A DNA stretch of 35,059 nt from Treponema sp. (lineage in GTDB: Bacteria; Spirochaetota; Spirochaetia; Treponematales; Breznakiellaceae), in contig JAISCC010000136.1 of assembly GCA_031265845.1 (NCBI GenBank), positions 1 through 35,059 of the forward strand, written 5' to 3'. The translations under genes and the position numbers were made by a program. Under the pieces are notes generated by a model, which was given only the letters and a program-made list of their open reading frames with translations, searched no databases and was not told where the DNA came from. Within the stretch, counting starts at the first letter, position 1, and each line of letters opens with the position of its first letter. Positions 7,975-14,952 of this stretch are shown piece by piece.

Positions 7975-8889
7975 TCATGGTTCTTCACGAATAAGCGCTT
8001 CCGTGAAACCTGCCTGGCCGATCTTTTCGGCGACCGCTTGAACATCGTCAGCCCTTATCCCTGAAAGCACCACGCGGTACAAGTCGCCGTTCCGTTCATA
8101 CGCCGGATTTAAACCTACGCTCTTTAATTTTTCAAAGACGGCGACCGCGTTCTTGGGAACTTTGTACGCGCCGATTTGCAGGCGGTACCGCTTGTTTGTT
8201 CCTGTGGGCGGAATGGCTGGCTTTATGACCGCAGGTTTTGCCGACGCGATGACCGCCGGAGGAACTGCGGCTGGCGGAGTCACCGGAAGCGGCGTTACGA
8301 CAGAAGGCGCAACCGTTGCCGGAGGCGCGCTTGGCGCCACTGCGGGTTGTTGCGGCGCCGGTGAAGCGGATGCGTCAGAGAGCGAAGGCGCAACGGGTTG
8401 CTGTGGCGCCGGTGAAGCGGGCGCATCAGAGGGCGAAGGCGCGACAGGTTGCTGCGGCAAGGGCGTTGCGGGCAATGGCGGCGCTATTGCCACCGCCGGA
8501 TTCGCCACCGGTCCGGGCGCCGCGCCCGCTTCGGCGCTATCAATGCTGACCGGCGCATTGCCACTCGCAATCATATCCAGGTGTTCGGCGGCTGCTTTTG
8601 ACAGATCGATATTTCGATTGGAGATGAAAGGCCCCCTGTCGTTTACCCGTACCGTCACCTTTTTGTTGTTGTTTTTATTCGTTATGGTCAGCAACGTGCC
8701 GAATGGCAACTCAGGATGAGCCGCAGTGTAATCATTTGAATTGAAAATTTCCCCGGAAGCGGTGGTTTGTCCATCAAATTCCGTTCCATACCACGAAGCG
8801 ATCCCTTCTTCATGGAAGGGCGCCGTTTGCGCGTTGCACACAAGCGTAAACACAAAAGCCTCTATAGCAATCAAAATAAACTTCTTCAT
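7975..8889 (-). CDS. rlpA: RlpA-like septal ring lytic transglycosylase with SPOR domain
   Basis: 304 aa. Signal peptide MKKFILIAIEAFVFTLVCNA, then a double-psi beta-barrel at ~30-110 with the RlpA signatures GIASWYGTEFDG, TAAHPELPFGT and VRVNDRGPF. The His and Asp in the last two correspond to the catalytic pair known from Pseudomonas RlpA. A long Pro/Ala/Gln linker carries 17-residue repeats, and the C-terminal ~70 residues (KRYRLQIGAYKVPKNA…) form a SPOR domain, which binds denuded glycan at the division site. Role: cleaving stripped peptidoglycan during septation. ATG 8889 is preferred for the compact signal peptide; a TTG at 8907 is possible. Downstream rex begins one base after the stop. 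Confidence 0.9.
   Translation of the reverse strand: MKKFILIAIEAFVFTLVCNAQTAPFHEEGIASWYGTEFDGQTTASGEIFNSNDYTAAHPELPFGTLLTITNKNNNKKVTVRVNDRGPFISNRNIDLSKAAAEHLDMIASGNAPVSIDSAEAGAAPGPVANPAVAIAPPLPATPLPQQPVAPSPSDAPASPAPQQPVAPSLSDASASPAPQQPAVAPSAPPATVAPSVVTPLPVTPPAAVPPAVIASAKPAVIKPAIPPTGTNKRYRLQIGAYKVPKNAVAVFEKLKSVGLNPAYERNGDLYRVVLSGIRADDVQAVAEKIGQAGFTEALIREEP
8344..8458 (-). repeat. 51-bp tandem repeat in the RlpA linker
   Basis: Two full units (8344-8394 and 8395-8445) plus a 13-base partial unit, differing at a handful of bases. Each encodes 17 residues of the form QQPVAPS-SDA-ASPAP. In-frame 51-bp steps mean copy-number change would alter only linker length. Confidence 0.75.
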
Positions 8890-8896
8890 GTTTTTT

Positions 8897-9177
8897 TTAT
8901 CGGTCAATTATAAGAGAAAGATAAACCTGATGAGGAACTTTTACATGCGGAACTTGCCGCCGCTCCTGAATTTTTTGAAACGCGGATTTTATGGCGAAGG
9001 CACAATTATAGTCAATCCCGGCAACGGACTTCCCGCTGATGGTCTCGGAGATAACGACAGCGCAGTCCTCACCCTGTACCCGGCAATCACGACCCCACCC
9101 CACATAGCCTCTGTGTCAAAGCCGGACTCCATCTGCGCGAAGAGCGCCGCGCCGCACATCGTCATACATATCTTCAT
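8897..9177 (-). pseudogene. Small exported protein gene with one frameshift
   Basis: A perfect AGGAGG sits four bases before ATG 9177, which starts MKICMTMCGAALFAQMES, a short signal-like sequence. The frame is lost near 9095-9105, at GTGGGGTGGGG, where continuing in the neighbouring frame gives RDCRVQGEDCAVVISETISG and then a fluent sequence to TAA at 8897-8899. The joined product would be ~93 aa with several Cys residues. I do not recognise the family. The break lies in G runs, so a sequencing error is as likely as true decay. The TAA ends 8 bases before the rlpA ATG, suggesting a three-gene transcript with rlpA and rex. Confidence 0.55.
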
Positions 9178-9223
9178 TTTTCCTCCTAATATGGAATAAG
9201 ATTGCGTCAGAGCGCAATTAAAA

Positions 9224-9703
9224 TCATTCCATAATCAAATCGGCTGTTTCCGCTTTCGTGATTTTTATCAAATCCGCTGTTCCGATTTTCATCTGCAAGC
9301 CCCGTTGCCCGGCGCTGATGAAGACAGACTCATACAACAGGCAGGTTTCGTGGATATATGCAGGAAAATGCTTTTTCATCCCGACCGGCGAACATCCACC
9401 CCGGATATAACCGGTCAGGGGCAGCAGGTCTTTCTGTGGAATCAAATCGCAGCGCTTGTTTCCGGAAACTTTGGCCGCTTTTTTCAAGTCCACTTCCGAA
9501 TCGCCCGGAACTGCGCAGACAAAATACCCGCTTTTGTCGCCTTTCAGGACAAGCGTCTTAAAAACCCGCTCAACCGGTTCGTTCAAGGCTTCTGCCGCGT
9601 GTGAAGCGCTCAAATCGTTCTCATCAAACCGGTACGCAATAAGTTCGTACGCCATTCCCGCATGGTCTAACAGGCGGGCGGCATTTGTCTTGCTTATTTT
9701 CAT
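9224..9703 (-). CDS. ybaK: YbaK/EbsC-family Cys-tRNA(Pro) deacylase
   Basis: 159 aa, the usual length of the family, which hydrolyses Cys mischarged onto tRNA(Pro) and can also deacylate other aminoacyl-tRNAs. The whole protein is one YbaK domain: N-terminal KISKTNAARLLDHAGMAYEL, then AAEALNEPVERVFKTLVLKG holding the conserved Lys of the active site, then FVCAVPGDSEVDLKKAAK and the Gly-rich loop YIRGGCSPVGMKKHFP. ATG 9703 has GGAAG six bases upstream. It is cytosolic and lies 46 bases upstream of the frameshifted exported gene on the same strand. Confidence 0.93.
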   Translation of the reverse strand: MKISKTNAARLLDHAGMAYELIAYRFDENDLSASHAAEALNEPVERVFKTLVLKGDKSGYFVCAVPGDSEVDLKKAAKVSGNKRCDLIPQKDLLPLTGYIRGGCSPVGMKKHFPAYIHETCLLYESVFISAGQRGLQMKIGTADLIKITKAETADLIME

Positions 9704-10108
9704 GGTTCTTCCAAACTGTCAACTTTTAATATAACCATATTGATACAATATTTGCAGTAAAATGCGCAACCCCGTATTTTTTCATTGTATCATTTATAAA
9801 ACCGTTTCGTCATATCCGCCATTGTGTTGTTCTCAATGCGGTAAAACTGCTGGTTGGTAGAGGCGCAATCCAATCCGCCCAGATGTTCCTGGTACATTGC
9901 CAATCTTCCTTGTTGATTGGCGTTGCGTTTAGAAGCCCGCCAGCTTTTTTCAGATAATCAGATAGAGTCCATATCTAAACTGCGACAGTTCCCCCCAGTC
10001 AATGGCTGTTTTCATGGAACGGACTCCGCGTTGTACGCCGCGTTTATACGCGCTTCATGCGGCGTACCCGCGTCCGTCATCCCCGTTGTTGTTTCATAGG
10101 CGCCTCCT
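9704..10108 (-). other. Gene-poor stretch with degenerate coding remnants
   Basis: No intact gene. On the minus strand, AGGAGG precedes ATG 10095, but that frame closes after six codons. A neighbouring frame reads TTTGMTDAGTPHEARINAAY, and further on GLDCASTNQQFYRIENNTMA, with stops and frame changes between, consistent with a decayed gene I cannot name. Near the ybaK end, TGATACAAT (9741-9749) and ATTGTATCA (9784-9792) form a perfect 9-bp inverted repeat, 34 bases apart, in the likely ybaK promoter region. Confidence 0.4.
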
Positions 10109-10239
10109 CTATTGAATAATCGCGCTCAGTATATCGCTGGCGACACCCTTCTTCACTGCGCCGGACTCCCGCCGCACCGCAAAGTACGCGCACTTCCCGC
10201 ACTGGTCCTCGTCAAACGAGAAGCCCGAAGGCTTCTTTT
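10109..10239 (-). pseudogene. C-terminal remnant of a repeated Treponema-type protein family
   Basis: In frame to TAG 10109-10111 the minus strand reads KKPSGFSFDEDQCGKCAYFA, then VRRESGAVKKGVASDILSAIIQ. The layout (Gly-Lys-x-x-Tyr-Phe-Ala, Arg-x-Glu, Lys-Gly, Asp-Ile-x-Ser-Ala-Ile-Ile) resembles the C-terminal beta-strand module of a family I associate with treponeme genomes; the association is from memory. Upstream coding is missing, cut by the lipoprotein gene that ends at 10240. A related remnant lies at 10767-10922, on the other side of that lipoprotein gene. Confidence 0.45.
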
Positions 10240-10241
10240 TT
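10220..10241 (+). terminator. Rho-independent-like hairpin
   Basis: GAAGCC, loop CGAA, GGCTTC, then TTTTTT on the plus strand. No plus-strand gene precedes it. On the minus strand it sits just past the lipoprotein stop, but the T tail there is poor (TCGTTT). It may serve the minus-strand gene weakly, or be accidental, since the same bases encode part of the remnant at 10109-10239. Confidence 0.5.
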
Positions 10242-10611
10242 AGTATTGTACTTGTTTTTGATTTATAGCAATTATATGACTGTCGCCTATAATTCCTGAT
10301 GCTCTATTATAATCCGATTCCTTAAATACAACATCTGCCCCGATTTGCAGATCGGGATTGTTGGCTTGGAACTTGGGGTAAGCAAATATATGCTTTTCAA
10401 CTGTGTCTTTATTCCCATCTAGATCAACGCCATAAAACGTAACTACTGCACCGTTAAAAGGATCGATTCCTGGTTTGGCTTCTACAATTTCTCCATTCAA
10501 CACAATAAAATTTGAATAAGCAGCGCTAGGCGTGCTCTCGCACCCAGCCAGTACCAGCCCGAACGCCAGTGCCATTGCCAGCGTTCCCCAAAAGAAAGTT
10601 TTCTTCGCCAT
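10240..10611 (-). CDS. Small lipoprotein of unknown function
   Basis: 123 aa. MAKKTFFWGTLAMALAFGLV followed by the lipobox LAGC gives a lipoprotein with Cys24 as the acylated residue and ~100 mature residues. The mature part is short, beta-rich and mostly polar (SNFIVLNGEIVEAKPGIDPF, then VVTFYGVDLDGNKDTVEK), perhaps an OB-like or barrel fold. I do not recognise a functional family. GGAG lies six bases before ATG 10611. It sits as an isolated intact gene between two remnants of one decayed family. Confidence 0.8.
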   Translation of the reverse strand: MAKKTFFWGTLAMALAFGLVLAGCESTPSAAYSNFIVLNGEIVEAKPGIDPFNGAVVTFYGVDLDGNKDTVEKHIFAYPKFQANNPDLQIGADVVFKESDYNRASGIIGDSHIIAINQKQVQY

Positions 10612-10766
10612 CTTTTTCTCCTTTTCTTATGGCTTTAAAGTTTTCGTTATGCGTTTGGATTTTATTATTTAATGACGCATAATTTTTATGTTGTATACGC
10701 CCAATCCCGTATACTGAATCCGAATGTCCACAAACGTATGTTTCGCTTACGGCATACCCGCCTCCT

Positions 10767-10922
10767 TTATCTGCGCGGCTCGCCAGCTATGGTATCACTG
10801 CGAAGAACAGCGGCCCGAACTCTCCCGCCTACCCCCTTGTCGTTTTCGTACCGGATGCGGAAGCACGCCGTCTTCCCGCTGTCCCCGTCAAACGGGAAAC
10901 CTGTCTGTAGCTCCTGACATCA
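10767..10922 (-). pseudogene. Second remnant of the repeated family
   Basis: To TAA 10767-10769 the minus strand reads ELQTGFPFDGDSGKTACFRI, then RYENDKGVGGRVRAAVL and a divergent tail. GFPFDGDSGKTACF aligns directly with GFSFDEDQCGKCAYF of the remnant at 10109-10239. Both remnants are followed by an AGGAGGCG ribosome site and an ATG whose frame closes at once (here ATG CCG TAA). The two seem to be decayed copies of one duplicated unit. Confidence 0.45.
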
Positions 10923-10954
10923 TAAATCTCGTTACGAGTGGGATATTCGCGCTA

Positions 10955-11056
10955 ATGAACGGCTCATTTCTGCCGCCGGATGAACCATTCTTGCAAACAA
11001 ATGAATCGTTCTTGTCTAAAAACGAGAGGTTTTGCTGTCTAAACGAGGAAATCTGA
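10955..11056 (+). CDS. Heptad-repeat micro-ORF (33 aa)
   Basis: ATG 10955 opens a frame built of 7-residue steps: NGSFLPP, DEPFLQT, NESFLSK, NERFCCL, NEEI. The pattern is Asn/Asp-Glu-x-Phe-Leu-x-x. At DNA level it is a degenerate 21-bp tandem repeat, about four units. There is no clear ribosome site, so it may be an intergenic minisatellite with an accidental frame rather than an expressed peptide. Function unknown. Confidence 0.35.
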   Translation: MNGSFLPPDEPFLQTNESFLSKNERFCCLNEEI

Positions 11057-11589
11057 TCGAGCTGAAAAATTTGCGGCGCTAGGCGCCTAGCAAGGCTGAT
11101 CCCAGCCTCATAAACATTGCGGGGGGGGGGGGGGGTAACCTAAACCGCTTTGCGCCGCGTTATGCGAGGCGCCTGGCGAGACTGTTTTCTTGAGGAAAGA
11201 ACTGTCAATCATTGACGAACATTTCATTTGAAAATAGCATAGTATAGTTTGAGAAAATATGCAAGAGCGATTTGACGCGATTGTCTGGTATATTTGAAGG
11301 GCAAATGAGGCAAAAGCAGTTGCCAATGAATTGAGCGGGATCCCTTTTGACTTGATCTTGCCTGTTTTGAGGAAAATTTCAAAAGAATGGTCAAGCGGAC
11401 AAATAGCAAAGAATGAGCCTCCGCGCAGCAAGCGCGAATCTATGGTTCGGCGCGTTCCTTTCGTCTGTGGCGCGCCCTCCGATAGCGTGTGTTTTGCAAC
11501 TTTATTCCGTCGTATTTACAACGCCGTTTCTATGCGCTTCTCTATTTCACATTTCAAAAAAATTCGTCCCAAAAATTTGAAAAAACCTA
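11057..11589. other. Gene-free stretch with palindromes and a G15 tract
   Basis: No supported gene in 530 bases. A perfect 14-bp palindrome, GCTAGGCGCCTAGC, is at 11077-11090, and a related AGGCGCCT core recurs near 11167. A run of 15 G lies at 11121-11135. A plus-strand frame from ~11298 reads EAKAVANELSGIPFDLILPV and RKISKEWSSGQIAKNEPP, which looks protein-like but has no start signal and matches nothing I know; it may be a decayed gene. Confidence 0.5.
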
Positions 11590-11643
11590 TTGACAAAAAT
11601 TTTGAAATCGTATATTTTTATATCGATATAAAAATATCGATAT
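11590..11643 (+). promoter_or_regulatory. rex2-adhE promoter with overlapping palindromic operator
   Basis: TTGACA at 11590-11595 is followed by a -10 within 11611-11618 (TATATTTT). A 26-bp perfect palindrome at 11612-11637, centred on TATC|GATA, covers the -10 and the start site. A second, 10-bp copy of its core, ATATCGATAT, follows at 11634-11643. Then comes GGAGG at 11645-11649 and the GTG of rex2. Position and symmetry fit an autoregulatory Rex operator. The half-site TTTTATA differs from the usual TTGTTAA/TTGTGAA, so the binding protein is inferred. Confidence 0.65.
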
Positions 11644-11656
11644 TGGAGGTTATGCG

Positions 11657-12310
11657 GTGGCAAATTCTGAAGGCTCGATCTCTCTCGCCGTGTTTAACAG
11701 AATGGCGCAATATGCGCGGCGCTTGCGCGGCATGAAAGCCGAAGGATGCGTTACGGTGTCGTCGGTCGCTTTGGCGGACGCTCTCTCGCTTAATCCGTCG
11801 TTGGTGAAGAAAGACCTTTCATTTGCAATCGTGAACGAAGGGAAGCCTAAAGTCGGCTACAACATTGATGAGCTTATCGAAGACATTGAAAATTTTCTGG
11901 GTTACAACAACACGAAGGACGCGATATTGGTGGGCGTGGGAAAGCTGGGGCAGGCGTTGATGGGATACCACGGTTTTGAGAAGTACGGATTGAACATTGT
12001 CGCGGGATTTGACATTGATGAAAAGATACTGTCGAGAGAAATCGACGGGAAGAAAATTCTTCCAACTGGCAAATTGGAGAGCGCGGTGAAAAAACTGAAC
12101 ATAAAAATGGCCGTGCTAACCACGCCGTACAAAGAGGCGCAAGCGGTGGCTGACGCATTGGTGCGGGCGGGGATACGGGCTATATGGAATTTTACACCGG
12201 CTCATATAAAAACGCCCGATGATGTGGCGGTCAAAAACGAGGATATGGCGGTCTCACTCGCCGTATTGTCGCAACAGTTAAAGGAAATTCTTAAAAAGGA
12301 GTCAAAATGA
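11657..12310 (+). CDS. rex: Redox-sensing transcriptional repressor Rex (second copy)
   Basis: 217 aa, the normal family length. N-terminal winged helix with VSSVALADALSLNPSLVKKDLSFA (the KDLS signature and following GY loop), then the NAD(H) Rossmann domain beginning AILVGVGKLGQALMGYHGF and ending IWNFTPAHIKTPDDVAVKNED. Rex releases DNA when NADH builds up, turning on fermentative NADH-consuming genes. GTG 11657 is the start: GGAGG is 7 bases upstream, and the nearby ATG at 11652 is in another frame. The TGA overlaps the adhE ATG (ATGA), so repressor and main target are co-translated. The 26-bp palindrome at its promoter suggests autoregulation. Confidence 0.95.
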   Translation: MANSEGSISLAVFNRMAQYARRLRGMKAEGCVTVSSVALADALSLNPSLVKKDLSFAIVNEGKPKVGYNIDELIEDIENFLGYNNTKDAILVGVGKLGQALMGYHGFEKYGLNIVAGFDIDEKILSREIDGKKILPTGKLESAVKKLNIKMAVLTTPYKEAQAVADALVRAGIRAIWNFTPAHIKTPDDVAVKNEDMAVSLAVLSQQLKEILKKESK

Positions 12311-14952
12311 AGAAGGAAGGAGCCAATAACACGTACGAAAAAAACGCCGAAGAATTGGCGTTGACTATCGAAAGGGCGCGGAAGGCTCAGAAAATTTTCG
12401 CGTCCTACACCCAGGAGCAGGTCGACAAGATTTTTTTTGAAGCCGCGCTTGCGGCTAATCAGAAGAGAATCCCGCTCGCAAAACTCGCGGTGGAAGAAAC
12501 TGGAATGGGCGTTGTGGAGGACAAAGTGATAAAAAACCATTACGCTTCGGAGTACATTTACAACGCCTATAAAAACACAAAAACAACCGGCGTTGTGGAG
12601 GAAGATGGAGCGTACGGAATAAAGAAAATAGCCGAACCCATAGGGGTGATTTGCGCGGTCATTCCGACCACCAATCCTACGTCCACCACCATATTCAAGA
12701 CGTTGCTGGCGTTGAAAACGCGGAACGGCGTCATAATCAGTCCGCACCCGCGAGCGAAAAACGCGACCGCGCAAGCCGCGAAAATTGTGCTGGAAGCGGC
12801 GGTCAAAGCTGGCGCGCCCGAAGGAATAATTGGCTGGATTGACGAGCCGAGCCTTGAATTGACCAACACCCTTATGAAAGAAGCGGACATTATCCTTGCG
12901 ACCGGCGGTCCCGGCATGGTGAAATCCGCGTATTCCAGCGGAAAACCGGCGTTGGGCGTGGGCGCGGGCAACACTCCCGCTGTCATTGACGACACGGCGG
13001 ACGTACCGCTTGCGGTGAGTTCCATCATATTGAGCAAGACGTTTGACAACGGCATGATCTGCGCGTCCGAGCAATCGGTGATTGTTCTTGATAACGTATA
13101 CGACAAAGTTAAAGCTGAATTTATTACGCGCGGGTGCTATTTTCTCAATCCAGAAGAAACAGAAAAAGTAAGAAAAACCATCATCATCAACGGATCGCTG
13201 AACGCGAGAATAGTAGGACAAAAGGCCGTAAAAATCGCGGAATTAGCCGGAATAACGGCGCCTGACTCCACAAAAATACTCATCGGCGAGGTGGAAAGCG
13301 TGGACATAAGCGAGGAATTCGCCCACGAAAAACTAAGCCCCGTGCTTGCCATGTACCGCGCCGTGAGTTTTGAAGATGCGCTGGAAAAGGCGGATCGCCT
13401 CATCGCCGATGGCGGTTATGGACACACCGCTTCCATTTATATCAATCAAACGACCGAAAAGGAGAAGCTGTCTCAATTCGCCGCGAGAATGAAAACGTGC
13501 CGCATTTTGGTGAACACGCCTTCTTCGCATGGAGGCATAGGCGATCTGTACAATTTCAAACTTCCCCCCTCGCTCACGTTGGGCTGCGGGTCATGGGGCG
13601 GGAACAGCGTTGGCGAAAACGTCGGTGTCAAACATTTGCTCAATATCAAGATTGTCGCTGAAAGGAGGGAAAATATGCTGTGGTTCAGGACCCCGCAGAA
13701 GGTGTATATCAAGAAGGGGTGTTTGCCTGTGGCCCTTGAGGAATTAACGTCCGTATTGAACAAGAAGAAGGCGTTTATAGTCACCGATTCTTTTCTCTAT
13801 AACAACGGATATACGAAGAGCGTCAGCGGCAAGCTGGACGCGCTGGGAATCGCCCACACAACCTTCTTTAATGTGGCACCTGACCCGACGTTGGCATGCG
13901 CGAAAGAAGGCGCCGCCGCAATGAACGCATTCAAGCCGGACTGCATCATTGCCGTAGGCGGCGGTTCGGCTATGGACGCGGCGAAGATCATGTGGGTTAT
14001 GTATGAACATCCTGACGTTGATTTTATGGAACTCGCCATGCGGTTTATGGACATCAGAAAGCGGGTGTACACATTCCCGAAGCAGGGGGAAAAAGCGTAC
14101 TTTATCGCCGTGCCGACATCAGCCGGCACGGGCAGCGAAGTGACGCCCTTCGCTGTCATAACCGATGAAGAAACCGGCGTGAAATACCCGCTTGCCGATT
14201 ACGAACTCATGCCGAATATGGCGATAGTCGACGCCGATATGATGATGAACGCTCCCAAGGGGCTTACCGCCGCAAGCGGCATAGACGCGATAACGCATGC
14301 GCTTGAAGCGTATGCCGCGATGCTGGCGACGGACTATACGGACGGATTGGCGTTAAGAAGCCTTAAAATAATGTTTGAATACCTTCCCCGCGCATACGAC
14401 AATGGTCAGAATGATCCGGTCGCCCGTGAAAAAACGGCTAATGCCGCTACGATGGCGGGCATGGCTTTCGCCAACGCCTTTCTCGGCGTGTGCCATTCTA
14501 TGGCGCATAAACTGGGTTCTTTCCACCACTTGCCCCACGGCATCGCCAACGCGCTTATGATTGACGAGACGCTGAGATTCAACGCGGCGGAAGTTCCCGT
14601 TAAAATGGGGACTTTTCCTCAATACGATCATCCGCGTACATTGGCGCGGTACGCTGAGATTGCGGATTATCTTGGGATAAAGGGGGAAAACGACAGTGAA
14701 AAACTCGAACATCTTATCGGCGCTATTGACGCCCTGAAAGAACGGATTGGCATTAAGAAGACCATACAAGACTATGGAATTGATGAAAAAGACTTTCTCG
14801 ACCGGCTTGACGACATGACGGAACAGGCGTTTGACGATCAATGCACGGGCGCGAATCCCCGCTATCCGCTTATGAGTGAGATTAAACAGATGTATCTCAA
14901 CGCATATTATGGAAAAGATGGAAAAAAATGGAAAATGAGGAGGATGGGATGA
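12307..14952 (+). CDS. adhE: Bifunctional acetaldehyde-CoA/alcohol dehydrogenase
   Basis: 881 aa, full length. Reduces acetyl-CoA to acetaldehyde and then ethanol, using two NADH, in the cytosol; AdhE usually forms filaments (spirosomes). The N-terminal aldehyde dehydrogenase half contains GVGAGNTPAVIDDTADV and the nucleophile Cys in GMICASEQSV (~residue 250). The iron-dependent alcohol dehydrogenase half starts near 455; it has AVGGGSAMDAAKIMW, PTSAGTGSEVTPFAV and the metal-binding set in GIDAITHALEAYAA and GVCHSMAHKLGSFHHLPHG. It is the classical Rex-regulated gene and sits directly behind rex2 with an ATGA overlap. Its own TGA overlaps the ATG of the kinase-like gene. Confidence 0.97.
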   Translation: MKKEGANNTYEKNAEELALTIERARKAQKIFASYTQEQVDKIFFEAALAANQKRIPLAKLAVEETGMGVVEDKVIKNHYASEYIYNAYKNTKTTGVVEEDGAYGIKKIAEPIGVICAVIPTTNPTSTTIFKTLLALKTRNGVIISPHPRAKNATAQAAKIVLEAAVKAGAPEGIIGWIDEPSLELTNTLMKEADIILATGGPGMVKSAYSSGKPALGVGAGNTPAVIDDTADVPLAVSSIILSKTFDNGMICASEQSVIVLDNVYDKVKAEFITRGCYFLNPEETEKVRKTIIINGSLNARIVGQKAVKIAELAGITAPDSTKILIGEVESVDISEEFAHEKLSPVLAMYRAVSFEDALEKADRLIADGGYGHTASIYINQTTEKEKLSQFAARMKTCRILVNTPSSHGGIGDLYNFKLPPSLTLGCGSWGGNSVGENVGVKHLLNIKIVAERRENMLWFRTPQKVYIKKGCLPVALEELTSVLNKKKAFIVTDSFLYNNGYTKSVSGKLDALGIAHTTFFNVAPDPTLACAKEGAAAMNAFKPDCIIAVGGGSAMDAAKIMWVMYEHPDVDFMELAMRFMDIRKRVYTFPKQGEKAYFIAVPTSAGTGSEVTPFAVITDEETGVKYPLADYELMPNMAIVDADMMMNAPKGLTAASGIDAITHALEAYAAMLATDYTDGLALRSLKIMFEYLPRAYDNGQNDPVAREKTANAATMAGMAFANAFLGVCHSMAHKLGSFHHLPHGIANALMIDETLRFNAAEVPVKMGTFPQYDHPRTLARYAEIADYLGIKGENDSEKLEHLIGAIDALKERIGIKKTIQDYGIDEKDFLDRLDDMTEQAFDDQCTGANPRYPLMSEIKQMYLNAYYGKDGKKWKMRRMG

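Noticed and set aside
8153..8719. 188-aa Ala/Gly-rich plus-strand frame opposite rlpA
   Set aside because: It is the complement of the Pro/Ala linker repeats; the minus strand has the signal peptide, DPBB and SPOR domains.
12202..13221. 339-aa open frame antisense to rex2/adhE
   Set aside because: Arg/Phe/Gly-rich translation, no ribosome site or family motif; it is a mirror of the strong adhE coding frame.
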